Assembly: GCA_016283095.1 (NCBI GenBank)
Contig: JAEEMG010000058.1
Coordinates: forward strand, 40,252 to 104,251
Direction of reading: 5' to 3'
DNA: 64,000 nucleotides
Source: Paludibacteraceae bacterium
GTDB lineage: Bacteria; Bacteroidota; Bacteroidia; Bacteroidales; Paludibacteraceae
A program made the translations under genes and the position numbers. The notes under the pieces were generated by a model, which was not told the DNA's origin, made no database searches, and saw nothing but the letters and a program-made list of their open reading frames with translations. Each line of letters starts with the position of its first letter. The stretch's first letter is position 1. Shown here one piece after another: positions 44,078 to 53,154 of the stretch.

Positions 44078-44113
44078 AAAAAACGGTCGGAACGAATGTC
44101 CCGACCGTTTTTG
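44078..44113. terminator. Bidirectional terminator between the ankyrin gene and groL
   Basis: AAAACGGTCGG pairs perfectly with CCGACCGTTTT, with A-runs on one side and T-runs on the other. It serves both converging genes. Confidence 0.9.
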
Positions 44114-44161
44114 TTTATGTGGTTGCTAATTCAGCATTATGCATTTTTCATTTTGCATTCA

Positions 44162-45811
<1,650 letters not shown>

Positions 45812-45823
45812 TTAATGATTATA

Positions 45824-46096
45824 TTATCCAATTACTGCCAAAATATCGCTCTGGCGCATGATCAAATACTTATCACCGTCAAGTTCAAGTTCTGTGCCGG
45901 CGTACTTTCCGTAAAGAACAGTATCGCCAACTTTCACTACCATCTCTTCATCTTTAGTGCCATTTCCTATAGCAAGGACCTGACCCTTCAATGGTTTCTC
46001 TTTTGCAGTGTCTGGAATGATGATTCCAGCCGCTGTCTTCTCTTCTGCTGCGACAGGCTTTACAAGCACTCTGTCTGCTAATGGCTTAATGTTCAT
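45824..46096 (-). CDS. groS: Co-chaperonin GroES
   Basis: 90 residues from the ATG at 46094-46096 ([14 protein letters not shown]). The longer frame upstream is AT-rich leader. The mobile loop lies in [18 protein letters not shown] and the dome region in [14 protein letters not shown]. It caps the GroEL chamber. No CIRCE operator is present upstream, so regulation is presumably by sigma factor or another route. Confidence 0.98.
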   Translation of the reverse strand: MNIKPLADRVLVKPVAAEEKTAAGIIIPDTAKEKPLKGQVLAIGNGTKDEEMVVKVGDTVLYGKYAGTELELDGDKYLIMRQSDILAVIG

Positions 46097-46157
46097 GATA
46101 TATAATTTTTTGTTTATATAACTTTTTTTTCTTTTTTCCTCTATATAATAATCAAAA

Positions 46158-46195
46158 GCTGTGCCAATCTGCAATATCTGCATATTTGGCACAGC
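46158..46195 (-). terminator. Terminator of the aminotransferase operon
   Basis: GCTGTGCCAA (46158-46167) pairs with TTGGCACAGC (46186-46195), followed by TTTTG on the minus strand. It lies between the aminotransferase stop and groS and does not match CIRCE. Confidence 0.7.
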
Positions 46196-46245
46196 CTTTA
46201 TATATACTCTTTTATGATATGCCAAAATGGCGTATCTATGTCGTC

Positions 46246-47376
46246 TTATTTGAAGAATTCTTTTATAGTAGACGTGATTGTCTGGATGATTTTTTCGTCC
46301 AGTTCAGTATGCATCGGCAGACTCAGAACCTCTTTGCATAGCATTTCTGTGTTGGATAATTTGCCTGCTATACGATGTGGCGATTCAAGGTATGCTTTCT
46401 GCTGGTGGATAGGGTAGGGATAGTATATCATAGACGGAATACCTTTCTCTTCCAGGTAACTCTTCAATTCATCACGCTTGCCATTTTTCACTCTGATTGT
46501 GAATTGGTTATATGTGTGGCGACAACCGTCTTGTTCTGTCGGGATGATTATTCCGTCGACGTCGGCAAGCATTCTTCTGTATGCAGACGCTGCGTTTCTT
46601 CTACATTCCAGATAAGAGTCCACATGCTTTATTTTGACGTTAAGTATGCCTGCTTGCATTGCGTCAAGACGTGAGTTGACTCCTACACTGTCGTATGTGT
46701 ATTTCACTCTCATTCCATGGTTGGCGAATGCTCTGGCATTGTCTGCGATTGTATCATCGTCTGTGAATATTGCTCCACCGTCGCCAAAGCATCCGAGATT
46801 TTTTGATGGGAAGAAAGATGTGCAACCGATTCTTCCGATTGATCCTGCTTTCTTAGTTTTTCCTTCTATCTCACATTCTGCTCCAAACGACTGACAGAAA
46901 TCCTCAATGATTTCGACGGAATGTTTTTTCGCTACTTTCATGATCGACTCCATTTCCGCGCTTTGTCCGAACAAGTGCACGATAATCGCAGCTTTGGTGT
47001 CTTTCGTGATTGCGGCTTCGAATGTTTTGGCGTCTATGTTGAATGTGGAATCTGATATGTCCACAAAAACTGGCTTTAATCCTGCACGTAATATGGCTTC
47101 TGCAGTGGCGACGAATGTGAAACTTGGAGTTATCACTTCACTGCCAGGTGCAAGGTCGAGCATCATAAGAGCTATATATAATGCGTCTGTGCCGTTGCCC
47201 ACTGAAATACAATGCTTTGTGTCAATATACTCAGCCGCATTCTTTTCGAATTCAGCTACTTTGGCTCCTTTTATGAATGCTGAGGATTCAATTGCCTCTG
47301 CGATTGCACCATCAAGTTCACTGCGTATTTTTGCAGTTTGATGCTTCAAATCGCACATCTCTACTATTTTTTGCAT
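46246..47376 (-). CDS. DegT/DnrJ/EryC1/StrS-family PLP aminotransferase
   Basis: 376 residues. Family motifs: [39 protein letters not shown] (PLP-ring contact Asp and Gln), [14 protein letters not shown] with the PLP lysine, and [12 protein letters not shown]. Such enzymes aminate keto-sugars for glycans and lipopolysaccharide, or act in amino-sugar antibiotics. It is last in an operon with the DUF4954 gene (1-bp gap to the small gene before it), which links it to envelope sugar synthesis by inference. Confidence 0.92.
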   Translation of the reverse strand: MQKIVEMCDLKHQTAKIRSELDGAIAEAIESSAFIKGAKVAEFEKNAAEYIDTKHCISVGNGTDALYIALMMLDLAPGSEVITPSFTFVATAEAILRAGLKPVFVDISDSTFNIDAKTFEAAITKDTKAAIIVHLFGQSAEMESIMKVAKKHSVEIIEDFCQSFGAECEIEGKTKKAGSIGRIGCTSFFPSKNLGCFGDGGAIFTDDDTIADNARAFANHGMRVKYTYDSVGVNSRLDAMQAGILNVKIKHVDSYLECRRNAASAYRRMLADVDGIIIPTEQDGCRHTYNQFTIRVKNGKRDELKSYLEEKGIPSMIYYPYPIHQQKAYLESPHRIAGKLSNTEMLCKEVLSLPMHTELDEKIIQTITSTIKEFFK

Positions 47377-47377
47377 G

Positions 47378-47749
47378 CTAAATAACTGAACTGTCTTCTA
47401 AATCAAATCCGAAAAGAGAATTGCAAATGTTTTGCAACTGATGGATATATGTGAATGGCTTTCCTATTTCTGCACGAGACTGGGCACAAATAAGATGAGA
47501 TCCACTTTTTTTGTAGCTGATGTAGATCTCTCCCAAACCAAACAGTGTATGGTCTGTCGTCTCTGCAAGTTTTGAGAATTTGTATTTCTTCAAAGTCTCT
47601 TCTGTGATGAGTATTGGTCGAAATCCATCAAGAGGCAAACCGAATCGTTCTGCCTGTTTGATGGTCTGTATGTCTGATGCGGTAATTTTCTGTATCTTGT
47701 TGCCGATATAGAATAATGAACCTACATGTAATTCTTCTATTTTTGTCAT
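47378..47749 (-). CDS. Conserved hypothetical protein, 123 aa
   Basis: Soluble, no signal peptide, starting MTKIEELHVGSLFYIGNK. The C-terminal YIHQLQNICNSLFG resembles a motif I recall from uncharacterised Bacteroidota proteins, sometimes phage-associated; I cannot assign a function. The gaps of 11 bp to the DUF4954 gene and 1 bp to the aminotransferase gene make it part of that operon. Confidence 0.75.
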   Translation of the reverse strand: MTKIEELHVGSLFYIGNKIQKITASDIQTIKQAERFGLPLDGFRPILITEETLKKYKFSKLAETTDHTLFGLGEIYISYKKSGSHLICAQSRAEIGKPFTYIHQLQNICNSLFGFDLEDSSVI

Positions 47750-47760
47750 GAGTGTTCTGT

Positions 47761-49665
47761 TTAGAAGACAGGTATATCTGCGACATTGTCTTTGTCCTGC
47801 ACGTTGTTGAAATCGCCGACTGGATCATTGCCATCCAATCCATAACCAACCTGCATGAATTGTGAGAATTCTCTCTCTTTGTCAGTCGCGATCATCTTTG
47901 CAAGAGTGTTTTCTGCTGTTTCGCCTTCGCTGATGATATCAGCAATTGCGTCTGCAGATATGGCAGTTTCAATGTTGCCGTTGAATCTTTGTTCGAGTAT
48001 AAATTTCAATCCCCACATTTTTTTCTCTTCCTCGTATCCGTTTTTCAGATCAGAAAGGAAGTTTGTGATGACGCTACTGTAATCTTTGCTGTTTGCTACT
48101 TTGTCGATGAATCCAAACAATTTTTTTCTGCTGCAGTAAGCTCCGGCAATATCAGCCCATTTGTCTATCTCATAGCTGGATGCTTTTTCATACAGAGCTT
48201 TCAAATTTGTTGTGTCGCACGATTTCAGCAAACGAACTGCGAATGTGGAAAGAAACATTGCGTATAGGTCAACACCTTCGTCGACTGCCACTGAATGCAT
48301 TTTAGCTCGTCCGTATTTATGATAGTTCACACCTGCACGACGTTGGTGGTGTTGTTTTTCTGTAAGAAATTCGAAACCTTCTGCCACTTCAGCCACAATA
48401 AACGGACTCATTACGTCGAAGTTGATGATGTCGCTGCTATCATCAATAGTCTTTCTCTTGTCACGTTTTTTCCATTTGTTGATGTCGCGCATTGTTCCGC
48501 ACGACTTCATGCTTGAACCTGGATAAATCCAAGTTTCGGAATTCTGTTCTATCAGATATGAGAATGGCAATTTACGAGTGTCAAGATTGCCTCCGTGTTT
48601 TCCTTTAACTAGAGTGAACACACCTGTCACAGCAGGCCACAACACGTAAGAGCCACTCGCTGTTTTGCTTCCACGCTGAAGAACTCCTTCATGGTTTGGT
48701 CCAAGACGGTAATAGTGGTTGCTTTGGTTTGTCGCACTACCTGCGTTCATGAAGCTGAACATTGCGGCAATAAGTAAAGTTGATTTATGATGCGACACTG
48801 TGAATGGACCGGCAAACAGTGAACACGACTCTCCGTGGAATGCCTGACAGTTTGCACTGAAGAATGTGTCTGTCGCAGAGAATCCTAGACCCACCTCTGT
48901 GTTCTGGCCGACGAATGTGTTGCGGATAATCGCTCCGTCCATCACTTTTGCTCCGTTGCAGAGAATGAAGTTGTTGGCCAATACATCTGTTGTGATTGAA
49001 GAAGGGTCAGAAGCAGACGATTTAACAATACCGTTTTCAAGAGAAGCACAATCTTTAACTGTCGCATTCTCTCCAATCCATACGTTTGCGATCTTCTTGT
49101 TTCCAATTACAACCGCATCCTTTCCGATATATCCTCGTGGAGCATCTGCAGGACGAGAGGTATATTCTTTTGATTTTTCATCAAGATAGGTGCAGATTCT
49201 TTCAGTAAACACTTTATAGTCGCGGAACATTACAGCCAAATATGCGAGTTGAGCAGTCAATGCTGGAGACAATGGAATTGATCGTCCTCCGTTCTCGTTG
49301 AGCACTGCTATTTTTGTATCTGTACCGAATGCAGTAGATCCGTTGCAGAAAATTTCACAGTTGTCGACCAATATCGCACCGTCGGCAATCTCATAATTGG
49401 AAATATATCTGCTTATTCCATCGATCACAACGTCGTTGCCGACAACACAATTATGCAGGCGGGCATTGTTGATTCCTCTTTGGAATGGAACGCTGTTGAT
49501 TTCAGTGACTCCTGAATATGTTCCTAGTTGGCATTTGCCAGAGAATGAAGTTTTGCTGACTGAATTTGCATTGAATCCGTCTGCAACAGATATGTTTTTC
49601 CAATCGTCCGCATAGCAACCATTTGCTTGCAAAGACTCGATTTCTTTCGATGTTAATTGTCGCAT
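47761..49665 (-). CDS. DUF4954 family protein with left-handed beta-helix
   Basis: 634 residues, cytoplasmic. The central part (about 60-330) has hexapeptide-type turns (NARLHNCVVGNDVVIDG; IGENATVKDCASLENGIV; NGAKVMDGAIIRNTFVGQNTEVG, abbreviated), the fold of sugar acyl- and nucleotidyltransferases. The C-terminal third is helical. DUF4954 proteins are Bacteroidota-specific and uncharacterised; a sugar-nucleotide role is plausible from the fold and the aminotransferase neighbour. It has a near-perfect promoter and shares its upstream region with the AlbA_2 gene and its GACGGATT array. Confidence 0.88.
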   Translation of the reverse strand: MRQLTSKEIESLQANGCYADDWKNISVADGFNANSVSKTSFSGKCQLGTYSGVTEINSVPFQRGINNARLHNCVVGNDVVIDGISRYISNYEIADGAILVDNCEIFCNGSTAFGTDTKIAVLNENGGRSIPLSPALTAQLAYLAVMFRDYKVFTERICTYLDEKSKEYTSRPADAPRGYIGKDAVVIGNKKIANVWIGENATVKDCASLENGIVKSSASDPSSITTDVLANNFILCNGAKVMDGAIIRNTFVGQNTEVGLGFSATDTFFSANCQAFHGESCSLFAGPFTVSHHKSTLLIAAMFSFMNAGSATNQSNHYYRLGPNHEGVLQRGSKTASGSYVLWPAVTGVFTLVKGKHGGNLDTRKLPFSYLIEQNSETWIYPGSSMKSCGTMRDINKWKKRDKRKTIDDSSDIINFDVMSPFIVAEVAEGFEFLTEKQHHQRRAGVNYHKYGRAKMHSVAVDEGVDLYAMFLSTFAVRLLKSCDTTNLKALYEKASSYEIDKWADIAGAYCSRKKLFGFIDKVANSKDYSSVITNFLSDLKNGYEEEKKMWGLKFILEQRFNGNIETAISADAIADIISEGETAENTLAKMIATDKEREFSQFMQVGYGLDGNDPVGDFNNVQDKDNVADIPVF

Positions 49666-49710
49666 ACTTGTAAAACTTTAATTACCGCGAATTTCCTGAT
49701 TTAACATTAA

Positions 49711-49742
49711 CAAAGATAAAGAATAAGGTTTGTAAATGCAAA
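49711..49742 (-). promoter_or_regulatory. Promoter of the DUF4954-aminotransferase operon
   Basis: Minus strand: TTTG (49739-49742), 20 bp, TATCTTTG (49711-49718). Consensus match, about 45 bp before the ATG. Confidence 0.85.
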
Positions 49743-49796
49743 ATTTTACAAATACGAATTTTGTTATAAACTATATAATAAAAACTGTGCAACACC

Positions 49797-49919
49797 GACG
49801 GATATGCTTCGAATGCAGACGGATTTAACAAGCCTAAAAGGAAAAGTCGACGGATTATATGTGAAAAGTGACGGATTATTTTGAAAATAAGAAAAAAAGA
49901 AATAGATTTGTGACGGATT
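49797..49919 (+). promoter_or_regulatory. Helically phased GACGGATT array upstream of the AlbA_2 gene
   Basis: GACGGAT occurs at 49797 and GACGGATT at 49818, 49849, 49870 and 49912. The spacings of 21, 31, 21 and 42 bp approximate 2, 3, 2 and 4 turns of B-DNA, so all sites face one side. All are on the same strand. The last two flank the promoter: one ends just before the -33 box and one covers the expected start site. Confidence 0.8.
49880..49910 (+). promoter_or_regulatory. Promoter of the AlbA_2/Schlafen gene
   Basis: TTTG (49880-49883), 19 bp, TAGATTTG (49903-49910). Transcription would begin near 49917, inside the fifth GACGGATT copy. Confidence 0.85.
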
Positions 49920-49934
49920 TATAGCAGAAAGATT

Positions 49935-51623
49935 ATGGGAACAGAACAAACAAAAGTAAAATTCGACTGGAACAAACTTTCGGATTATAGAGAAAACCTA
50001 CATATAGAAGCTAAGAAAGCGCTTGGCGGAATTCCAGGAAGCATTTGGGAAACATATTCTTCGTTTGCAAATACAGACGGAGGTGTCATATTGTTAGGGG
50101 TGGAAGAAGCTGAAGACCTTTCGCTACGTGCGGTTGGCCTAAAAGATATATATAAAATTGAAAAAGACTTTTGGAACCAAATCAACAACAAACAGGTGGT
50201 GAGTGTAAATCTTCTGACAGAAAGAATGGTACATGCTGAATGTGTTGATGGAAAAGATATACTTGTGATTGAAGTTCCTCGTGCAGAACGTATGCTCAAG
50301 CCTGTTTACAAAGGATTAAACCCAAAATCTGGAACTTATAGAAGAAACGGTGAGGGTGATTACCTATGTTCCGTGGAGGAAATGGCAGCGATGTATAGAG
50401 ACGCTTCGTCATCTACAGTCGATATGAAGGTGCTTACACAGATGGATTTTTCTGTGTTTTGTAAAGAGACCGTACGCTCTTATCGTCAGATGTTCAAGAC
50501 AACACATCCATCCCATATTTGGTGTGATCTTGATGATGAGTTGTTTCTGCGTCGATTGGGAGCTATAGGGCTTGGCGAAGACGGTGCATTGCATCCGACA
50601 GCAGCTGGATTGCTAATGTTTGGCTATGAATATGAGATACTGCGTGAGTTTCCTCAATATTTTCTTGACTATCAAGAGAACAGGCAAATGGCGACCACAC
50701 GTTGGACAGACCGTATCGTCTCTTCGTCGGGAGATTGGAGTGGCAACGTCTTTGATTTTATATATAGAGTGGTGCCTCGTCTTTGTGATTCGCTGAAAGT
50801 GCCGTTTGTGATGAAGGGAATGCAACGAGTGGATGATACTCCATTACACAAACTTTTACGTGAGGCGATTACCAATACTTGTGTACATGCAGATTTCTAT
50901 GGCAGACGTGGATTGGTAATCCAAAAAATGCAGGATAAATTTGTTTTTGCAAACCCTGGTGGCCTTCGTTTGTCTTGCTCGGAAGCGATAGGAGGGGGAG
51001 TGTCAGATCCTCGTAATGGAGTGATGCTAAAAATGTTGTCGATGATTGAGTATGGAGAACGTGCAGGAAGTGGATTGAACGGAATTTTTCATGTATGGCG
51101 TCATGTGTATAAATGTTCGCCTATATTGGAGGAAATGGGAGGAGTCGACCGTACAATCTTGACTCTCGACACTCATGGTCAACAACCAGATATAGATGCT
51201 ATGATCAAACTGTACGGTAGTGACGGATTAAATGTCATGGGCGACGGATTTGCAGATAAGTGCGACGGATTTGTCGCAGAATCCGACGGCACAGATAAAA
51301 AATCCGACGGATCGCAATCGACTGCCGTTAAAAAAGAATATGATTGGTCGATGGTGTTAAATGAGCCTGTTTTTCATTATCGCACAAGTGTTCCCCAAAA
51401 TAAAGTCAGTGATTTTCCTGAGTTACCTCCAAAGGAACGCACTCTGATGAATGTTTTGGTGAAATTGGGAGCGTCGCAAGTTTCTGTGATTGCATCTGAA
51501 ATGGGCCTGGGAATTTCACAAACAAAATGTTACTTGCAGAAATTGATATCCAAGGGATATGTTTGTGCTCAAGGCTCAACTCGTGACCGTACTTATATGT
51601 ATGTTAAGGATGTCCGTTACTGA
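49935..51623 (+). CDS. AlbA_2/Schlafen-domain ATP-binding transcriptional regulator
   Basis: 562 residues. AlbA_2 domain at 15-150 (EAKKALGG; SFANTDGGVILLGV, 43-56). A GHKL-type ATPase domain at about 280-420 has LREAITNTCVHADF (Glu310, Asn314), FANPGG (338-343) and GERAGSGLNGI (374-384). A linker at 428-463 consists of five heptads each starting with (S/G/C)DG. A winged-helix domain at about 490-555 has GLGISQTKCYLQKLISKGYV. Proteins of this class are predicted DNA-binding regulators; their ligands are unknown. The linker heptads are encoded by the same GACGGATT word that forms the array in its promoter, suggesting autoregulation. Confidence 0.9.
   Translation: MGTEQTKVKFDWNKLSDYRENLHIEAKKALGGIPGSIWETYSSFANTDGGVILLGVEEAEDLSLRAVGLKDIYKIEKDFWNQINNKQVVSVNLLTERMVHAECVDGKDILVIEVPRAERMLKPVYKGLNPKSGTYRRNGEGDYLCSVEEMAAMYRDASSSTVDMKVLTQMDFSVFCKETVRSYRQMFKTTHPSHIWCDLDDELFLRRLGAIGLGEDGALHPTAAGLLMFGYEYEILREFPQYFLDYQENRQMATTRWTDRIVSSSGDWSGNVFDFIYRVVPRLCDSLKVPFVMKGMQRVDDTPLHKLLREAITNTCVHADFYGRRGLVIQKMQDKFVFANPGGLRLSCSEAIGGGVSDPRNGVMLKMLSMIEYGERAGSGLNGIFHVWRHVYKCSPILEEMGGVDRTILTLDTHGQQPDIDAMIKLYGSDGLNVMGDGFADKCDGFVAESDGTDKKSDGSQSTAVKKEYDWSMVLNEPVFHYRTSVPQNKVSDFPELPPKERTLMNVLVKLGASQVSVIASEMGLGISQTKCYLQKLISKGYVCAQGSTRDRTYMYVKDVRY
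51222..51313 (+). repeat. Intragenic 21-bp GACGGATT array
   Basis: Copies start at 51222, 51243, 51264, 51285 (degenerate, GACGGCAC) and 51306 (GACGGATC), an exact 21-bp period. Asp is GAC in every unit and the surrounding codons differ, so the word is conserved as DNA. Confidence 0.85.
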
Positions 51624-51647
51624 TTAGGAATTCTAAAATTTTTCATA

Positions 51648-51683
51648 AATAGGGTTTATCAAAATGATAAGCCCTATTTTTTT
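51648..51683 (+). terminator. Terminator of the AlbA_2 gene
   Basis: AATAGGGTTTATC pairs with GATAAGCCCTATT (one G-U) and is followed by a run of seven T. Confidence 0.9.
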
Positions 51684-51715
51684 ACATATGGTGTACAGTA
51701 ATGTCTATAAATAAA

Positions 51716-51747
51716 AATCCCAAGCCGGTGTACACCGACTTGAGATT
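51716..51747 (-). terminator. Terminator of the WG-repeat/FGE operon
   Basis: A long palindrome around CGGTGTACACCG with AATC/GATT ends and wobble pairs, followed on the minus strand by TTTTTATTT. Confidence 0.85.
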
Positions 51748-51778
51748 ACCAACTTAAAAAATAAAAGATATGAGAATA

Positions 51779-53140
51779 TTAGAATTTCACAGCTACATAT
51801 TTTCCATTTACTTTTGCCCACAACTGACCTTCTTTGTCAATGTAAACTTCTAGGTTGGAACGTTTAGCCAACGCATATCCGTCTGCCTTGAACTCAGAGA
51901 TATAGTCGTAGTCGCAGCAAGTGATTGGAGAGCCGAATCTGTCAACAAGTCCGTATTTGCCGTTTGTCTTTACACGGGCAACACCACCTTGGAAGTCTTT
52001 TGCCTCATCATACAAGAAGTCGCACAATTGATTACCCTTGTTGTCGATATAACCATAAAGTGTCTTGCCATTTATATTCTTACCTACAGCGCAAATGCCT
52101 TCGTTGAACCAACCTACAGTGTTGTATTTGTGCTGAACAACCAATCTGCCCTTGTTGTCAACGAATCCATATAGGTAATTCTCATCCTGGCATGCAGCCA
52201 AACCTTCTTTGAAGCTCTTTGTGTCAAGGTAAGTGGCGTCCTGAAGACGTGCACCTGAAGGAAGGATGAAATATGCATCTCCGTTCTGATCCTTAACAGC
52301 TGCCACACCGTAGTTGAATGATGACGCTGCTGTATACTGCAATGGAACTACCTCTTCGCCCATTTCATTGACGTATCCATACTTGCCATCCTTACCTACG
52401 CGAGCAACACCGTCGCTGAAATCTGTAGCATACTCATACTTTGGCTTTACAACGAATTTGCCGTTAGCTGTGTATCCATACTTTCCGTTCTTAAGTGTAC
52501 GGACTGGTGAAGGCCATTTCTTGTTCATCTCTCTCTTAGCCTCTGCCACTTTCTTGCCATAAGGATAGTCGTAGATGAACTCCTGGTAAGCGGCTTTTGT
52601 TCCTGTCTTTTGCGCATTTGCATAAGCCTCAGCCTCACGCTTGTCTTTTGCCTCAAGCTCACTTGCGTAAGCAGCTCTTTTTTCAGCAGCTGCTTTCATC
52701 TGAGCCTGACGTGATGCCTCTTCAGCTGCCTCACGTGCTTTTCTGTCGGCTTCCTGAGCTTCCCAAGCTGCAGCGTCTTCCTGTCTCTTCTTCATCTGAG
52801 CCTGGAAGTATGACATTAGGCTTTCTTTGATGGTAACCATCTCGTAGTATCCTTTGTCTTGCTTTGGCATTGATTCGAAGTATGCCTTACAAGCAGTCTG
52901 TGCCAAATTGTAATCGTTAAGAGCGTAAGCAGCCTTTGTACGAAGATAGTTTGTACGGGCGTTACCCTTACCTAACAATTTGTCAATCTCGTTAATTTTG
53001 TTGATAGTTGCCTTATACTCCTTAGCATTGAATAGCTCCATTGCCTTTGGATAAAGTTCACGCGCTTTTGCATCATTATTCTGAGCGCATACAGAAAGAC
53101 TTAAACTGCTTGCTAGCAGTAGATATATTGCTCTTTTCAT
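51779..53140 (-). CDS. WG-repeat protein with coiled coil, exported
   Basis: 453 residues. Signal peptide 1-19 (ending SVCA), TPR-like helices at 22-110, an Ala/Glu/Arg coiled coil at 115-180, and six or so WG/beta repeats from 210 to the end (NGKYGYTANGKFVVKPKYEYA, abbreviated: GKYGY, DGVARVG, GYVNEMGEEVVPLQY). WG repeats are found in exported and envelope proteins without a defined activity. It starts 14 bp after the FGE-fold gene stop, so the two are coexpressed. Confidence 0.85.
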   Translation of the reverse strand: MKRAIYLLLASSLSLSVCAQNNDAKARELYPKAMELFNAKEYKATINKINEIDKLLGKGNARTNYLRTKAAYALNDYNLAQTACKAYFESMPKQDKGYYEMVTIKESLMSYFQAQMKKRQEDAAAWEAQEADRKAREAAEEASRQAQMKAAAEKRAAYASELEAKDKREAEAYANAQKTGTKAAYQEFIYDYPYGKKVAEAKREMNKKWPSPVRTLKNGKYGYTANGKFVVKPKYEYATDFSDGVARVGKDGKYGYVNEMGEEVVPLQYTAASSFNYGVAAVKDQNGDAYFILPSGARLQDATYLDTKSFKEGLAACQDENYLYGFVDNKGRLVVQHKYNTVGWFNEGICAVGKNINGKTLYGYIDNKGNQLCDFLYDEAKDFQGGVARVKTNGKYGLVDRFGSPITCCDYDYISEFKADGYALAKRSNLEVYIDKEGQLWAKVNGKYVAVKF

Positions 53141-53154
53141 TTTGCTTATCTTTA

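Noticed and set aside
46097-46245. Possible CIRCE/HrcA operator upstream of groS
   Set aside because: The inverted repeat present (GCTGTGCCAA/TTGGCACAGC) does not match TTAGCACTC-N9-GAGTGCTAA and is placed and oriented as the terminator of the preceding operon.
49764-49949. Minus-strand ORF of 61 codons across the GACGGATT array
   Set aside because: It covers two promoters and the operator-like array and is made of array-derived codons; no protein character.
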